Below are positions 28,832-38,342 of a stretch of 64,000 nt of DNA, piece after piece (the stretch's first letter is position 1; each line of letters starts with the position of its first letter). The notes beneath the pieces were generated by a model, which had not been told where the DNA came from, did not search any database, and was given only the letters and a program-made list of their open reading frames with translations. Where the stretch lies: NCBI RefSeq assembly GCF_027497355.1, contig NZ_CP114909.1, forward strand, positions 5,910,001-5,974,000. The letters are read 5' to 3'. Origin of the DNA: Micromonospora sp. WMMA1947. Its GTDB lineage: Bacteria > Actinomycetota > Actinomycetes > Mycobacteriales > Micromonosporaceae. A program made the position numbers and the translations under genes.

Positions 28832-31429
28832 TCAAGCGCCGCGCAGGGTGGCGCCGAAACGCTCGGCGGCGACAGCGACCGCCGCGTCGCGCGCGGCCAC
28901 CGCCTCCTCGCCCGCGAGGGTCCGGTCCGGGGCGCGGAACGTCAGCTTGTACGCCAGCGACTTGCGTCCCGCACCGAGCTGCTCGGAGGTGTAGACGTCG
29001 AACAGCCGGACGTCCTCCAGCAGCGCGCCGGCGCCCTCGACCAGTGCCGCCCGCACGTCGGCCGCCGGCACCGAGTCGTCCACCACCAGCGCCACGTCGA
29101 TCAGGGCCGGCGGGAACGTGGAGATGGTCGGTCCGGTCGCCAGCGGCGCGGCGGGCAGCGCGTCCAGGTCCAGTTCCATGGCGCTGGTACGCCGGGGCAG
29201 CTCCAGCGCGGCCAGCACGGCCGGGTGCAGCTCGCCGGCGTGGCCGACGACCACGTCGTCCACCACCAGTTCGGCGCAGCGGCCCGGGTGCCAGGGCGCG
29301 CGCTCCCCGGCCCGTACCGTCACCCGGTCGGCGGGGATCCCGGCGGCGTCGAGCACCGCCCGGCCCGCCTCGATCGCGTCCGCCCAGCCGGCCGTGCGGC
29401 CCACGCCCCACCAGCCGGCCGGTTCGATCTCACCGGTGAGCGCCACCGCGACGTGCCGCGGCTGGGCGGGCACCACCGCGTCGGCGGCGGCGAACTCCTC
29501 GTCCGTGGGCCGCCGGTCCACGCCCATGGCGGGCGGGGCGCCGGCGCCGGGACGCGGGTGGAAGACGGTGCCGATCTCGTAGATCGCCACGTCCCGCTGG
29601 CCCCGGCCGACGTTGCGCTTGACGATGCCGAGCAGCGGGCCGAGCAGCGTGGTGCGCAGCAGCGGCTCCTCCTCCGACAGCGGGTTCGCCAGCCGTACCG
29701 CGGGGCGGCGGGGGTCGTCGGCGGGCAGGCCGAGCTGGTCGACCAGTTCCGGCGCGACGAACGGCTGTGCCAGCACCTCGACATAGCCGCGCTCGGCGAG
29801 GGAACGGGCGACGGCCCGGCGGCGCTGCTGCTGCCAGGTCAGGCCCCGGCCGGGCGGCGCGGTGGGCAGCACCGACGGCACCCGGTCGTAGCCGTCGAGG
29901 CGCACCACCTCCTCCACCAGGTCGGCCGGGTCGGTCAGGTCGGGCCGCCAGCTCGGCGGCGTCACGGTCAGCACCTCGCCACCCCCGGCGGCGGAACCGC
30001 CACCGGTGGTCGTGCCGACGCTGCCCGGGTCCTCGGCGAGCCGGTCGGCGCCGCGGGTGACGGTGCAGCCGACCTGCTCCAGCAGCTCCACCACCCGGTC
30101 CGGCGAGTAGGTCACGCCGACCCGGCGCGACGGCAGGTCCACCGGCAGCGTCACCGGCGTACGCGGCGCGACGTGGTCGATGTCGAGCACCTCGGCGCCC
30201 GCGGTGCCGCCGGCGAGGTCGGTGAGCAGCCGGACCGCCTTCTCCAGCGCGACGAGCGGCAGCGCCGGGTCCACGCCCCGTTCCCACCGCTTCGCGGCCT
30301 CGCTGAACAGCTTGTGCCGCCGCGCGGTACGGCCGACGGTGGCCGGATCCCAGTGCGCTGCCTCGAACAGCACGTTCGTGGTGGAGGCGAGCACCTCGCT
30401 GGTCTCGCCGCCCATCACCGCGGCCAGCGAGATCGGAACGCCGGCGTCCTCGCCTGCGAGGGCGTTGGGCAGCCCAGCGTCGCAGATGACCAGGTCCTCG
30501 GCGGACAGCGTGCGGTTCACCCCGTCCAGCGTGGTCAGCTTCTCCCCCGCCTCGGCGCGGCGCACCACGAGCGTCCCGGCGATCCGGTCCGCGTCGAAGG
30601 CGTGCATCGGCTGGCCGAGTTCGAGCATCAGGTAGTTGGTGATGTCGACGGCGAGCGAGATGCTGCGCACCCCGGCCACGGTGAGGCGCTGCCGCATCCA
30701 GCCGGGCGTCTCCACGGTCGGGTCGACGCCGCGCACCATCCGCGCCGCGAACCGGTCGCAGCCGACCGGGTCGCGGACCTCCACCGGGTACGCCGGCTCG
30801 GCGGTCGCGCCGGGCGCGGGCGCGTCGGCCGGGTCGCGGAACGGCACGCCGAGCGCGTGCGACAGCTCCCGGGCGATGCCGCGCACGCTCAGCGCGTACC
30901 CGCGGTCCGGGGTGATCTCCATCTCGACCACGACGTCGTCCAGGCCGACGACGGGCCGGGCGTCGTCGCCGGGCTGCGCCTTGACGTCCTCGGGCAGCAC
31001 GACGATGCCCGAGTGGTCGTCGCCGAGCCCCAGCTCCTGCGCGGAGCAGATCATGCCGTGGGAGTTGCGCCCGTACGTCTTGCGCGCGCCGATGGCGAAC
31101 CCGCCGGGCAGCACCCCGCCGGGGAGGATCACCACGACCTTGTCGCCCACGGCGAAGTTGCGCGCCCCGCAGACGATCTCCTGCGGCTCGCCGGTGCCGT
31201 TCGCGGCACCGACGTCCACCCGGCAGAAGCGGATCGGCTTCTTGAAGCCGGTCAGCTCCTCGATCTCCAGAACCTCGCCGACGACGAGCGGGCCGGTGAC
31301 CGACTCGCGCAGGTCCACGACGGACTCGACCTCGATGCCGAGGTCGACCAGCGCCTGCTCCAGGTCACCGGTGGGCAGGTCGACCGGGAGGTCCACGTAC
31401 TCCCGCAGCCAACTGACAGAGACTCGCAT
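28832..31429 (-). CDS. pheT: Phenylalanyl-tRNA synthetase beta subunit
   Basis: An 865-residue PheRS beta chain, partner of PheS in an alpha2beta2 enzyme. The order is an N-terminal helix and EMAP-type OB fold with CGARNFAVGDKVVV (about 40-160), the B3/B4 editing domain, a B5 domain with RRVGVTYSPDRVVELLEQVG, the catalytic-like core, and a C-terminal FDX-ACB anticodon-binding domain beginning FPPALIDVALVVDD (about 775-865). Slightly longer than average because of Gly/Ala-rich inserts such as TTTGGGSAAGGGE in the B5 region. It starts 26 bases after pheS. Confidence 0.97.
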   Translation of the reverse strand: MRVSVSWLREYVDLPVDLPTGDLEQALVDLGIEVESVVDLRESVTGPLVVGEVLEIEELTGFKKPIRFCRVDVGAANGTGEPQEIVCGARNFAVGDKVVVILPGGVLPGGFAIGARKTYGRNSHGMICSAQELGLGDDHSGIVVLPEDVKAQPGDDARPVVGLDDVVVEMEITPDRGYALSVRGIARELSHALGVPFRDPADAPAPGATAEPAYPVEVRDPVGCDRFAARMVRGVDPTVETPGWMRQRLTVAGVRSISLAVDITNYLMLELGQPMHAFDADRIAGTLVVRRAEAGEKLTTLDGVNRTLSAEDLVICDAGLPNALAGEDAGVPISLAAVMGGETSEVLASTTNVLFEAAHWDPATVGRTARRHKLFSEAAKRWERGVDPALPLVALEKAVRLLTDLAGGTAGAEVLDIDHVAPRTPVTLPVDLPSRRVGVTYSPDRVVELLEQVGCTVTRGADRLAEDPGSVGTTTGGGSAAGGGEVLTVTPPSWRPDLTDPADLVEEVVRLDGYDRVPSVLPTAPPGRGLTWQQQRRRAVARSLAERGYVEVLAQPFVAPELVDQLGLPADDPRRPAVRLANPLSEEEPLLRTTLLGPLLGIVKRNVGRGQRDVAIYEIGTVFHPRPGAGAPPAMGVDRRPTDEEFAAADAVVPAQPRHVAVALTGEIEPAGWWGVGRTAGWADAIEAGRAVLDAAGIPADRVTVRAGERAPWHPGRCAELVVDDVVVGHAGELHPAVLAALELPRRTSAMELDLDALPAAPLATGPTISTFPPALIDVALVVDDSVPAADVRAALVEGAGALLEDVRLFDVYTSEQLGAGRKSLAYKLTFRAPDRTLAGEEAVAARDAAVAVAAERFGATLRGA

Positions 31430-31455
31430 GACTGTTAAACCACCGTTCCCGTAGC

Positions 31456-32562
<1,107 letters not shown>

Positions 32563-32569
32563 CTAGGCG

Positions 32570-32575
32570 AGTCTA
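32570..32575 (-). promoter_or_regulatory. -10 candidate for pheS-pheT
   Basis: The minus strand reads TAGACT, 52 bases before the pheS ATG, implying a leader of about 45 nt. The -35 is weak. Confidence 0.35.
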
Positions 32576-32685
32576 CGGACGCGCGGCTTCGCCGCAGCCC
32601 GCCGGTGGGGAGTCGTGCAGGGGGAAGGGTCAGGCCCGCCGCCCGCCGACACCGGCGGGCTGGCTAAACGAACGCCGTGGCGCGT

Positions 32686-33570
32686 TCATGACGAGGCGGA
32701 CTCCCCTGCTGTGTCGTGCGTGACCGTGGGCCGACGCAGTGCTCTCGCGGAAGAATACAGGCAGACGGCCGCCGCCGCAGCCAGATTGAGACTCTCCGCG
32801 CGCCCGTGCAGCGGCACCCGGACCCGGGCGTCGGCGGCGTCGGTCAGCTCCTCGGGCAGGCCGTGCGCCTCCGAGCCGAACAGCCACGCGGTGGGTGCGG
32901 CCAGCCGTCCGGCGTCGGCGAGGTCGTCCAGGTCGCTGTCGCCGTACCCGGTGGTGGCGAAGACGGTGAGGCCGGCGGCCCGCAGCGCCTCGACTGCGGC
33001 GAGCGGGTCGGCGGCGCGCACCACGTCGACGTGGAAGAGGCTGCCGGCGGAGGCCCGCACGCACTTGCCGTTGTAGGGGTCGACCGCCTCGCCCGCGAAG
33101 ACCACGGCGCCCGCGCCCGCCGCGTCGGCGGTGCGCAGCACCGTCCCGGCGTTGCCCGGGTCGCGGATCCCGGCGAGCACCGCGACCAGTCGCGGCCCGC
33201 GCGCCACGGCCTGCTCCAGGGGTACGTCGAGGTGGCGGCACACCGCCACCAGGCCCTGCGGGGCGACGGTCTCGGCCAGCGCGGCCAGCGCGTCGTCGGT
33301 CACCTCGGAGACCGGCACGTCGGCCCGGGCGGCGGCGGCCGCGAGGTCGGCGTACCTGTCGAGTGCCGCCGGGGTGCCGAACAGCTCGACCACGGTGCCG
33401 GTGCGGGCGAGCGCCTCCCGGACCGCCTGCGGCCCCTCGGCCAGGAACCGGCCGGCCTGGTCGCGGTCGCGACGGCGCTGCAGCCGCCGGGCCGCCACGA
33501 TCCTCGGGGTACGCGGGGTGAACGGTCCGGGAACGGCGTCGAGGCGCCTCCCCTGCGAATGTGACTGCAT
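32686..33570 (-). CDS. SpoU/TrmH-family RNA 2'-O-methyltransferase
   Basis: A 294-residue SPOUT methyltransferase acting on rRNA or tRNA ribose. An N-terminal L30e-like RNA-binding domain (about 25-115) precedes the knotted SPOUT domain with motif 1 GIRDPGNAGTVLRTADAAG, motif 2 WLFGSEAHGLPEEL and motif 3 VPLHGRAESLNLAAAAAV. The asparagine of DPGN and the SLN of motif 3 are the SAM/catalytic positions. TsnR/RlmB-like; the target nucleotide is not deducible. It sits between rplT and pheS, a standard place in actinobacteria. Confidence 0.9.
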   Translation of the reverse strand: MQSHSQGRRLDAVPGPFTPRTPRIVAARRLQRRRDRDQAGRFLAEGPQAVREALARTGTVVELFGTPAALDRYADLAAAAARADVPVSEVTDDALAALAETVAPQGLVAVCRHLDVPLEQAVARGPRLVAVLAGIRDPGNAGTVLRTADAAGAGAVVFAGEAVDPYNGKCVRASAGSLFHVDVVRAADPLAAVEALRAAGLTVFATTGYGDSDLDDLADAGRLAAPTAWLFGSEAHGLPEELTDAADARVRVPLHGRAESLNLAAAAAVCLYSSARALRRPTVTHDTAGESASS

Positions 33571-33602
33571 GGGAGACGCCTCGATCTGCCGTACGGGGTG
33601 GG

Positions 33603-33995
33603 TCAGGCGGCCTGAGCCGCGGCGCCACCGGTGCCCTCGGCCGCCACGGCGGCGCGGGCCAGCTCGACGATCGCCGCGAACGAGGCGGCGTCGTTGACGG
33701 CCATGTCGGCCAGGATCTTCCGGTCGACCTCGATGCCGGCCAGGCGCAGGCCCTGGATCAGCCGGTTGTAGGTCAGGCCGTTGGCCCGGGCGCCGGCGTT
33801 GATCCGCTGGATCCAGAGCTGCCGGAAGTCGCCCTTGCGGTCGCGACGGTCCCGGTAGGAGTACTGCATCGAGTGCAGCACCTGCTCCTTGGCCTTGCGG
33901 TACAGCCGGGAGCGCTGACCGCGGTAGCCGCTCGCGGTCTCCAGCAGGGTACGACGCTTCTTCTGGGCGTTCACAGCCCGCTTGACGCGTGCCAT
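33603..33995 (-). CDS. rplT: 50S ribosomal protein L20
   Basis: A 130-residue L20, needed early in 50S assembly. It starts [19 protein letters not shown] and has the basic helix [18 protein letters not shown] and the core [20 protein letters not shown]. The C-terminus has a short Ala/Gly-rich tail beyond the usual 118-120 residues. Third gene of infC-rpmI-rplT. Confidence 0.98.
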   Translation of the reverse strand: MARVKRAVNAQKKRRTLLETASGYRGQRSRLYRKAKEQVLHSMQYSYRDRRDRKGDFRQLWIQRINAGARANGLTYNRLIQGLRLAGIEVDRKILADMAVNDAASFAAIVELARAAVAAEGTGGAAAQAA

Positions 33996-34027
33996 CTCAA
34001 CTCCTTCTTCGGTTCAGGTGGCTCGCG

Positions 34028-34222
34028 TCAGCGGCCGAGCAGCTTCTTGATGCGCTTGACGTCGGCCTTGGCCAGCTCGACGGTGCCGGTCAGCCGACGG
34101 GTCTGGGTGCTGGGCTTCTTCTCCAGGTTGTGGCGAAGGCCGGCCTGCTGGGCAACGATCTTGCCCTTGCCGGTCACCTTGACCCGCTTGCCCATACCCG
34201 TGTGGCTCTTCATCTTCGGCAT
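34028..34222 (-). CDS. rpmI: 50S ribosomal protein L35
   Basis: A 64-residue L35 with the usual start MPKMKSHTGMGKRVKVTGKG and the basic AGLRHNLEKKPSTQTRRL segment. ATG 34222 matches the family N-terminus; the open frame extends upstream into infC but without family signal. Confidence 0.98.
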   Translation of the reverse strand: MPKMKSHTGMGKRVKVTGKGKIVAQQAGLRHNLEKKPSTQTRRLTGTVELAKADVKRIKKLLGR

Positions 34223-34241
34223 TGGAACGTCTTCTCCCCTG

Positions 34242-34907
34242 TTACTGGCCGCTGGTCTCAGCGGTCGTGCCGGTCTCACCGGCTGCTGCGGTCTCGCCGG
34301 CCGCCGGGGTCTCGCCGGCCGGAGCGGCCGGTTCCTCCGCTGCCCGGTCACGCGGTCCACCGCGGGACGCCGTGGCGGCGACCGCGGAGGCCTTGACGGC
34401 CCGGTGCGGAGCGAGAACCATGATCATGTTTCGGCCGTCCTGCTTCGGCGCGGCCTCGACGTATCCAAGGTCCGTGATCTCGGACTCGAGCCGGCGCAGG
34501 AGCCGGTAACCCAGCTCCGGGCGGCTCTGCTCCCGACCGCGGAACATGATCGTCACCTTGACCTTGTCGCCGGCCTTGAGGAACCGCACCACGTGACCCT
34601 TCTTGGTCTCGTAGTCGTGCGGGTCGATCTTCGGCCGGAGCTTCATCTCCTTGATGACGGTCTGCTGCTGGTTACGCCGCGCTTCGCGCGCCTTGAGTGC
34701 GCTCTCGTACTTGAACTTGCCGAAGTCCATGAGCTTGCACACCGGCGGGCGCGCCATCGGCGCAACCTCGACCAGGTCCAGGTCGACGTCCGCGGCCAGC
34801 TGCAGGGCGCGCTCCAGCGGGACGATGCCCACCTGCTCACCCTCAGGACCGACCAGTCGGACCTCACGTGCCCGGATCTGCTCGTTCACGCGTGGTTCGA
34901 CGCTGAT
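34242..34907 (-). CDS. infC: Translation initiation factor IF-3, probable AUC start
   Basis: A 221-residue IF-3. The N-domain includes [20 protein letters not shown] and the linker [17 protein letters not shown]; the C-domain has [18 protein letters not shown] and [19 protein letters not shown] 35-residue Ala/Glu/Thr-rich tail follows. The first ordinary start (GTG 34889) has no ribosome site. Six codons upstream an ATC at 34907 follows AGGAGG by 4 bases and adds ISVEPR, which matches the conserved actinobacterial N-terminus. A rare AUC/AUU start is known for infC and lets IF-3 control its own synthesis. A long attenuated leader precedes it. Confidence 0.95.
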   Translation of the reverse strand: MSVEPRVNEQIRAREVRLVGPEGEQVGIVPLERALQLAADVDLDLVEVAPMARPPVCKLMDFGKFKYESALKAREARRNQQQTVIKEMKLRPKIDPHDYETKKGHVVRFLKAGDKVKVTIMFRGREQSRPELGYRLLRRLESEITDLGYVEAAPKQDGRNMIMVLAPHRAVKASAVAATASRGGPRDRAAEEPAAPAGETPAAGETAAAGETGTTAETSGQ

Positions 34908-35170
34908 GGGGCCTCCTCGAGTCGAGTCTCCTACGGTGCCGACTCCGTGGGCTCCCGGGTGGGAGCCGACCCGGAAAGCAGAAGGCCCCGGCGTATGCCA
35001 GGGCCCACTCGACCGGTCGGCACGATCACAGGATCGCGCATCCGGCGTCGGGACATGCCCGAAACCGGGGACCGGACCCGGCCACCGTGGCGGCGACTCG
35101 GGTGGGAGCGGGCGCTCCGCTTCACGACCGCCCGCGCGTCAGGGACGGGGGCAGTCTGGTCGACTCCGCA
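34908..35170 (-). promoter_or_regulatory. infC leader with attenuator hairpins
   Basis: About 260 bases without a credible gene lie between the promoter and infC. A 9-base stem (GGCCCTGGC / GCCGGGGCC, loop ATAC, 34984-35005) is followed by TTCTGCTTT and looks like a transcription attenuator. Nearer the gene is a perfect GGCTCCC/GGGAGCC hairpin (34950-34967). Similar GC hairpins followed by a CTTCTGCTTT-like tract precede infC in other actinobacteria, to my knowledge. The ligand or signal is unknown. Confidence 0.55.
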
Positions 35171-35176
35171 ACACTA
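35171..35176 (-). promoter_or_regulatory. -10 element of the infC operon
   Basis: The minus strand reads TGTAGTGTTGCGG, with TAGTGT as a TANNNT -10, giving a leader of about 255 nt. The -35 is not distinct. Confidence 0.45.
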
Positions 35177-35214
35177 CACCCTCGGCCCAGGCCCGCCCAA
35201 ACCGGGCTCCCTGG

Positions 35215-35688
35215 TCAGCGGGGTGCCGACTGGCCGGCGGACAGCGCCGCCAGGTGCGCCTGGTGCAGGCGGCGCAACGCGCGGACCGCCTCGACCGCGC
35301 TCTCCTTGTCGGCGGCCTGCAACGCGACCATCGGCAGCAGGTCGTCGTCGTGCAGCTCCAGGCTGGCCCACGGGGCGCCCCGGTCGAACCGGACCCCCCG
35401 GATCACCTCCCAGGGCAGCTCGTACGAGCTGATCACGTTGCGCACCCGGACGCCCTTGGCGTCGGCGATCACGCGCGGGCGGGTGAACAGCAGGAAGCCG
35501 AGCGCGCCGAAGACGCCCAGGCCGATCATGGCGAACTGGTCGCCGCGCTGGAACGTGCCGTAGCCGTTGCCGGTGGCGCCGGTAAGCGACGTCGCGACGA
35601 GGCTGAACACCACGACCAGCGTGACGGCCGACACCCAGCAGACGACCCGGATGCGGCGGGGTCGCACGGTCACCACGGAATCGCTCAC
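35215..35688 (-). CDS. PH-domain membrane protein
   Basis: A 157-residue protein with two N-terminal membrane helices (about 14-36, VVCWVSAVTLVVVFSLVATS, and about 52-70, FAMIGLGVFGALGFLLF) followed by a bacterial PH domain (bPH2/PH_6 type) with the pattern RVIADAKGVRVRNVISSYEL and PWEVIRGVRFDRG. Such proteins are common actinobacterial membrane proteins of unknown role. GTG 35688 overlaps the upstream transporter stop by 4 bases, so it is the last gene of the rib-his transcription unit. Confidence 0.8.
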   Translation of the reverse strand: MSDSVVTVRPRRIRVVCWVSAVTLVVVFSLVATSLTGATGNGYGTFQRGDQFAMIGLGVFGALGFLLFTRPRVIADAKGVRVRNVISSYELPWEVIRGVRFDRGAPWASLELHDDDLLPMVALQAADKESAVEAVRALRRLHQAHLAALSAGQSAPR

Positions 35689-36647
35689 CCGACCAGTCTG
35701 CCATCCGGTTCGCGCGCGCCTTCGGCCGCCACACGGTCCGGGCCGCGCCGGCCCAGCCCGGTGACCACCACGGCGAGCAGCGTGAGCAGGGCGCCGGCCA
35801 GCACCGGCAGCCGGACACCGGGCCCACCGGGCAGGACCAGGTCCAGCAGCAGCGCGCCGCCGAGCTGCCCGGCCACCAGCGCCAGGCCGGTGCGCAGCAC
35901 CCCGGCGGCGCGTACCCCGACCAGCAGCGAGAGCACGATGCCGACGCCGAGCAGGCCGCCGACGTAGAGCCACCACTGGCCGGGCCAGCGGGGCTGGCTC
36001 GCGAGCGCGCCGGTCAGCGCCGCCACCGCGCCGATCACCACGGTGCTGACCGCGAAGTTGACGGCGAGCCCGGCGGCCGGGCCCACGGTGGCGGCGACGC
36101 GGCCGTTGAGCGCGGACTGCGTCGCCACCGCCAGCCCGCCCAGGACGCAGAGCAGCACCAGCCCGACCGCCAGGTCACCGACCGGGCGGCCGAGCTGCGC
36201 GAGCGCGACAGCGCCGACGCCGAGCACCGCACCGCCGACCCGGGGCACTGTGAGCGGCATCCGCCCGGTCGCGGCCAGCCCGGCCCGGTCCACCGCCAGG
36301 CCGCCGAGGCTGCCGCCGGCCACCTGGGCGATCGTGAACACCGCCACCCCGAGCACCGGCACCACCACCGGCGCGACCAGCACGATCACCGCGCCGCCCA
36401 CCCCGCCCAGGTACGCCCACCAGGGCAGCCCGGAGCGGCGCAGCCCGGCCAGCCCGGCACGCATCGACGGCAGCGCCACGACTCCGGCCAGCACCAGCAG
36501 GCAGCCGCCGAGGTTGTTGACGACCGCGCCGAGGACCGGGGCGCCGGTCCGCTCCCCCATCTCGGCGTTGACCGCGCCCTGGGCGGCCGAGGCCACGCCA
36601 CCGGCCACGACCACGGCGAGCGCGGCCGGAAGCGGCAGCGGCCTCAC
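35685..36647 (-). CDS. DMT-family transporter (DUF606/YdcZ-like)
   Basis: A 320-residue protein with 10 hydrophobic helices arranged as two repeats of five, the DUF606 (TMEM_YdcZ) plan within the drug/metabolite transporter superfamily. VASAAQGAVNAEMGERTGAP in repeat 1 and ATQSALNGRVAATVGPAAG in repeat 2 are the matching QxxxNxxxGxxxG motifs. The substrate is unknown. GTG 36647 overlaps the hisG stop (GTGA). Confidence 0.82.
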   Translation of the reverse strand: MRPLPLPAALAVVVAGGVASAAQGAVNAEMGERTGAPVLGAVVNNLGGCLLVLAGVVALPSMRAGLAGLRRSGLPWWAYLGGVGGAVIVLVAPVVVPVLGVAVFTIAQVAGGSLGGLAVDRAGLAATGRMPLTVPRVGGAVLGVGAVALAQLGRPVGDLAVGLVLLCVLGGLAVATQSALNGRVAATVGPAAGLAVNFAVSTVVIGAVAALTGALASQPRWPGQWWLYVGGLLGVGIVLSLLVGVRAAGVLRTGLALVAGQLGGALLLDLVLPGGPGVRLPVLAGALLTLLAVVVTGLGRRGPDRVAAEGAREPDGRLVG

Positions 36648-37489
36648 AGCCGGCAGGCGTGGATGTTGGTGACCAGGATCGCGCGGGCGCCGAGCTCGTA
36701 CAGCTCGTCCATGATCCGGTGCACGTCGTCGCGGAGCACCATCGCCTGCACCGCGACCCAGCCCTCCCGGTGCAGCGGCGAGACGGTCGGCGACTCGATG
36801 CCGGGGGTCAGCGAGCTGGCCCGGTCCAGCAGGCCGGCCGGTACGTCGTAGGCGAGCATCACGTACCGGCGGGCGACGAGCACGCCGTGCAGGCGGCGCA
36901 GCAACTGCTCCTGCTGGGGGCCGCCGGGCGCGCCGGCGCGGCGGACCAGCACCGCCGAGGAGCGCAGCAGCGGCTCGCCGAAGACCACCAGGCCGGCCTG
37001 GCGCAGCGTCGCGCCGGTCTCCACCACGTCGGCGATCACGTCGGCCACGCCGAGGCGGATGGCGTTCTCCACCGCGCCGTCCAGGCGGATCACGTCGGCC
37101 TTGACTCCCGTCTCGGCCAGGTGCCGCTCGACCAGACCGGGGTACGCGGTGGCGATCCGGTGCCCGCCGAGCTGCTGGACCGTGGCCACGTCGTCGGGCC
37201 GGGCGGCGAACCGGAACGTGGCCCGCGCGAAGTCGAGGTCGAGGATCTCCTCGGCCGGCGCGCCGGAGTCGATCAGCAGGTCGCGGCCGGTGATGCCGAC
37301 GTCCAGGTCGCCGGAGCCGACGTAGGTGGCGATGTCCTTGGGGCGCAGGTAGAAGAACTCGATGTCGTTGGGCTCGTCCCGGCAGACCAGGTCCTTCGGG
37401 TCGGTGCGCTGGCGGTAGCCCGCCTCGCGCAGCATCCCGGCGGCCTTCTCGGCCAGGGCGCCCTTGTTGGGTACTGCGACACGCAGCAT
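36644..37489 (-). CDS. hisG: ATP phosphoribosyltransferase, long form
   Basis: A 281-residue HisG, first enzyme of histidine synthesis. It starts MLRVAVPNKGALAEKAAGML; the PRPP-binding segment is around ADVIADVVETGATLRQAGL. The length and C-terminal region (about 210-281, ending ARAILVTNIHACRL) fit the long form with an ACT-like regulatory domain, so histidine feedback inhibition is expected. It lies 43 bases downstream of hisE. Confidence 0.96.
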   Translation of the reverse strand: MLRVAVPNKGALAEKAAGMLREAGYRQRTDPKDLVCRDEPNDIEFFYLRPKDIATYVGSGDLDVGITGRDLLIDSGAPAEEILDLDFARATFRFAARPDDVATVQQLGGHRIATAYPGLVERHLAETGVKADVIRLDGAVENAIRLGVADVIADVVETGATLRQAGLVVFGEPLLRSSAVLVRRAGAPGGPQQEQLLRRLHGVLVARRYVMLAYDVPAGLLDRASSLTPGIESPTVSPLHREGWVAVQAMVLRDDVHRIMDELYELGARAILVTNIHACRL

Positions 37490-37532
37490 GGGAGTGCTCC
37501 TTCGTTCGATCGGATGATCAGCGGACGGGCAC

Positions 37533-37796
37533 TCAGAGATGTCGGTAGACGTCCTTCAGTTCCAGGCCGGTGGCGAGCATCAGCACCTGCGCCTGGTAGA
37601 GCAGCTGGGAGATCTCCTCGGCGGCCCGCTCCGGGCCCTCGTGCTCGGCGGCCATCCACGACTCGGCCGCCTCCTCGACGACCTTCTTGCCGATGAAGTG
37701 CACGCCCTTGGCGAGCGCCTCCACGGTGCCCGAGCCCGGGGTGCCGGCGGCGGCCTTGGCCTGCAGCTCGGCGAACAACTCCTCGAACGTCTTCAC
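37533..37796 (-). CDS. hisE: Phosphoribosyl-ATP pyrophosphatase
   Basis: An 87-residue all-alpha NTP pyrophosphohydrolase for histidine step 2. The metal-binding pattern is [17 protein letters not shown] and [17 protein letters not shown], i.e. the EExxE and ExxxD-like acidic helices; here the second acid pair reads EEISQ. GTG 37796 begins the conserved [12 protein letters not shown]. It is stand-alone HisE, not fused to HisI. Confidence 0.95.
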   Translation of the reverse strand: MKTFEELFAELQAKAAAGTPGSGTVEALAKGVHFIGKKVVEEAAESWMAAEHEGPERAAEEISQLLYQAQVLMLATGLELKDVYRHL

Positions 37797-37840
37797 GGAA
37801 GGCGATTCTTCCAGCCGCTCCCGGTGACGGGCCGGGTGGG

Positions 37841-38338
37841 TCAGGCGAAGCCGACCCGGTGGGCGGACTGGGCGTCGAGGGCGCGCACGGCCAGCGCGGC
37901 GTCCAGCGCGGCGACTGTCGCCGACCAGCCCTTGTCCTCGGCCGAGCCGGGCAGCCCGGCCCGGTCCCGGGCCTGCTCGATGGTGTCCACGGTGAGCACC
38001 CCGTGCGCCACCGGCTTGCCCTCGTCCAGCGCCACCCGGGTCAGCCCCTCGGTGACCGACTGGCACACGTAGTCGAAGTGCGCCGTCGCGCCACGGACCA
38101 CCACGCCGAGCGCGACGACCACGTCGAAGCGGCGGGCCATCGCCTGGGCCACCACCGGCAGCTCCACCGAGCCCGCCACCCGGGCCACCACGGCCCGCGC
38201 CCCGCACGCCTGCGCGGCGGCCACGGCCCGCTCGGTCATGTGGTCGGTCAGGTCGCCGTGCCACCGGGCGGCCACCACGCCGACAGTCATCCCGGCGGCG
38301 TCCACCGCGCTCACGCCCGGCTCACCGAAACCCGCCAT
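37841..38338 (-). CDS. ribH: 6,7-dimethyl-8-ribityllumazine synthase
   Basis: A 165-residue lumazine synthase. Characteristic parts are [56 protein letters not shown] (substrate loop with the catalytic histidine nearby) and [16 protein letters not shown]. The ATG at 38338 lies 4 bases after the ribBA stop. The family HFDYV and GxLTxxT motifs are intact. Confidence 0.96.
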   Translation of the reverse strand: MAGFGEPGVSAVDAAGMTVGVVAARWHGDLTDHMTERAVAAAQACGARAVVARVAGSVELPVVAQAMARRFDVVVALGVVVRGATAHFDYVCQSVTEGLTRVALDEGKPVAHGVLTVDTIEQARDRAGLPGSAEDKGWSATVAALDAALAVRALDAQSAHRVGFA

Positions 38339-38342
38339 CGCC

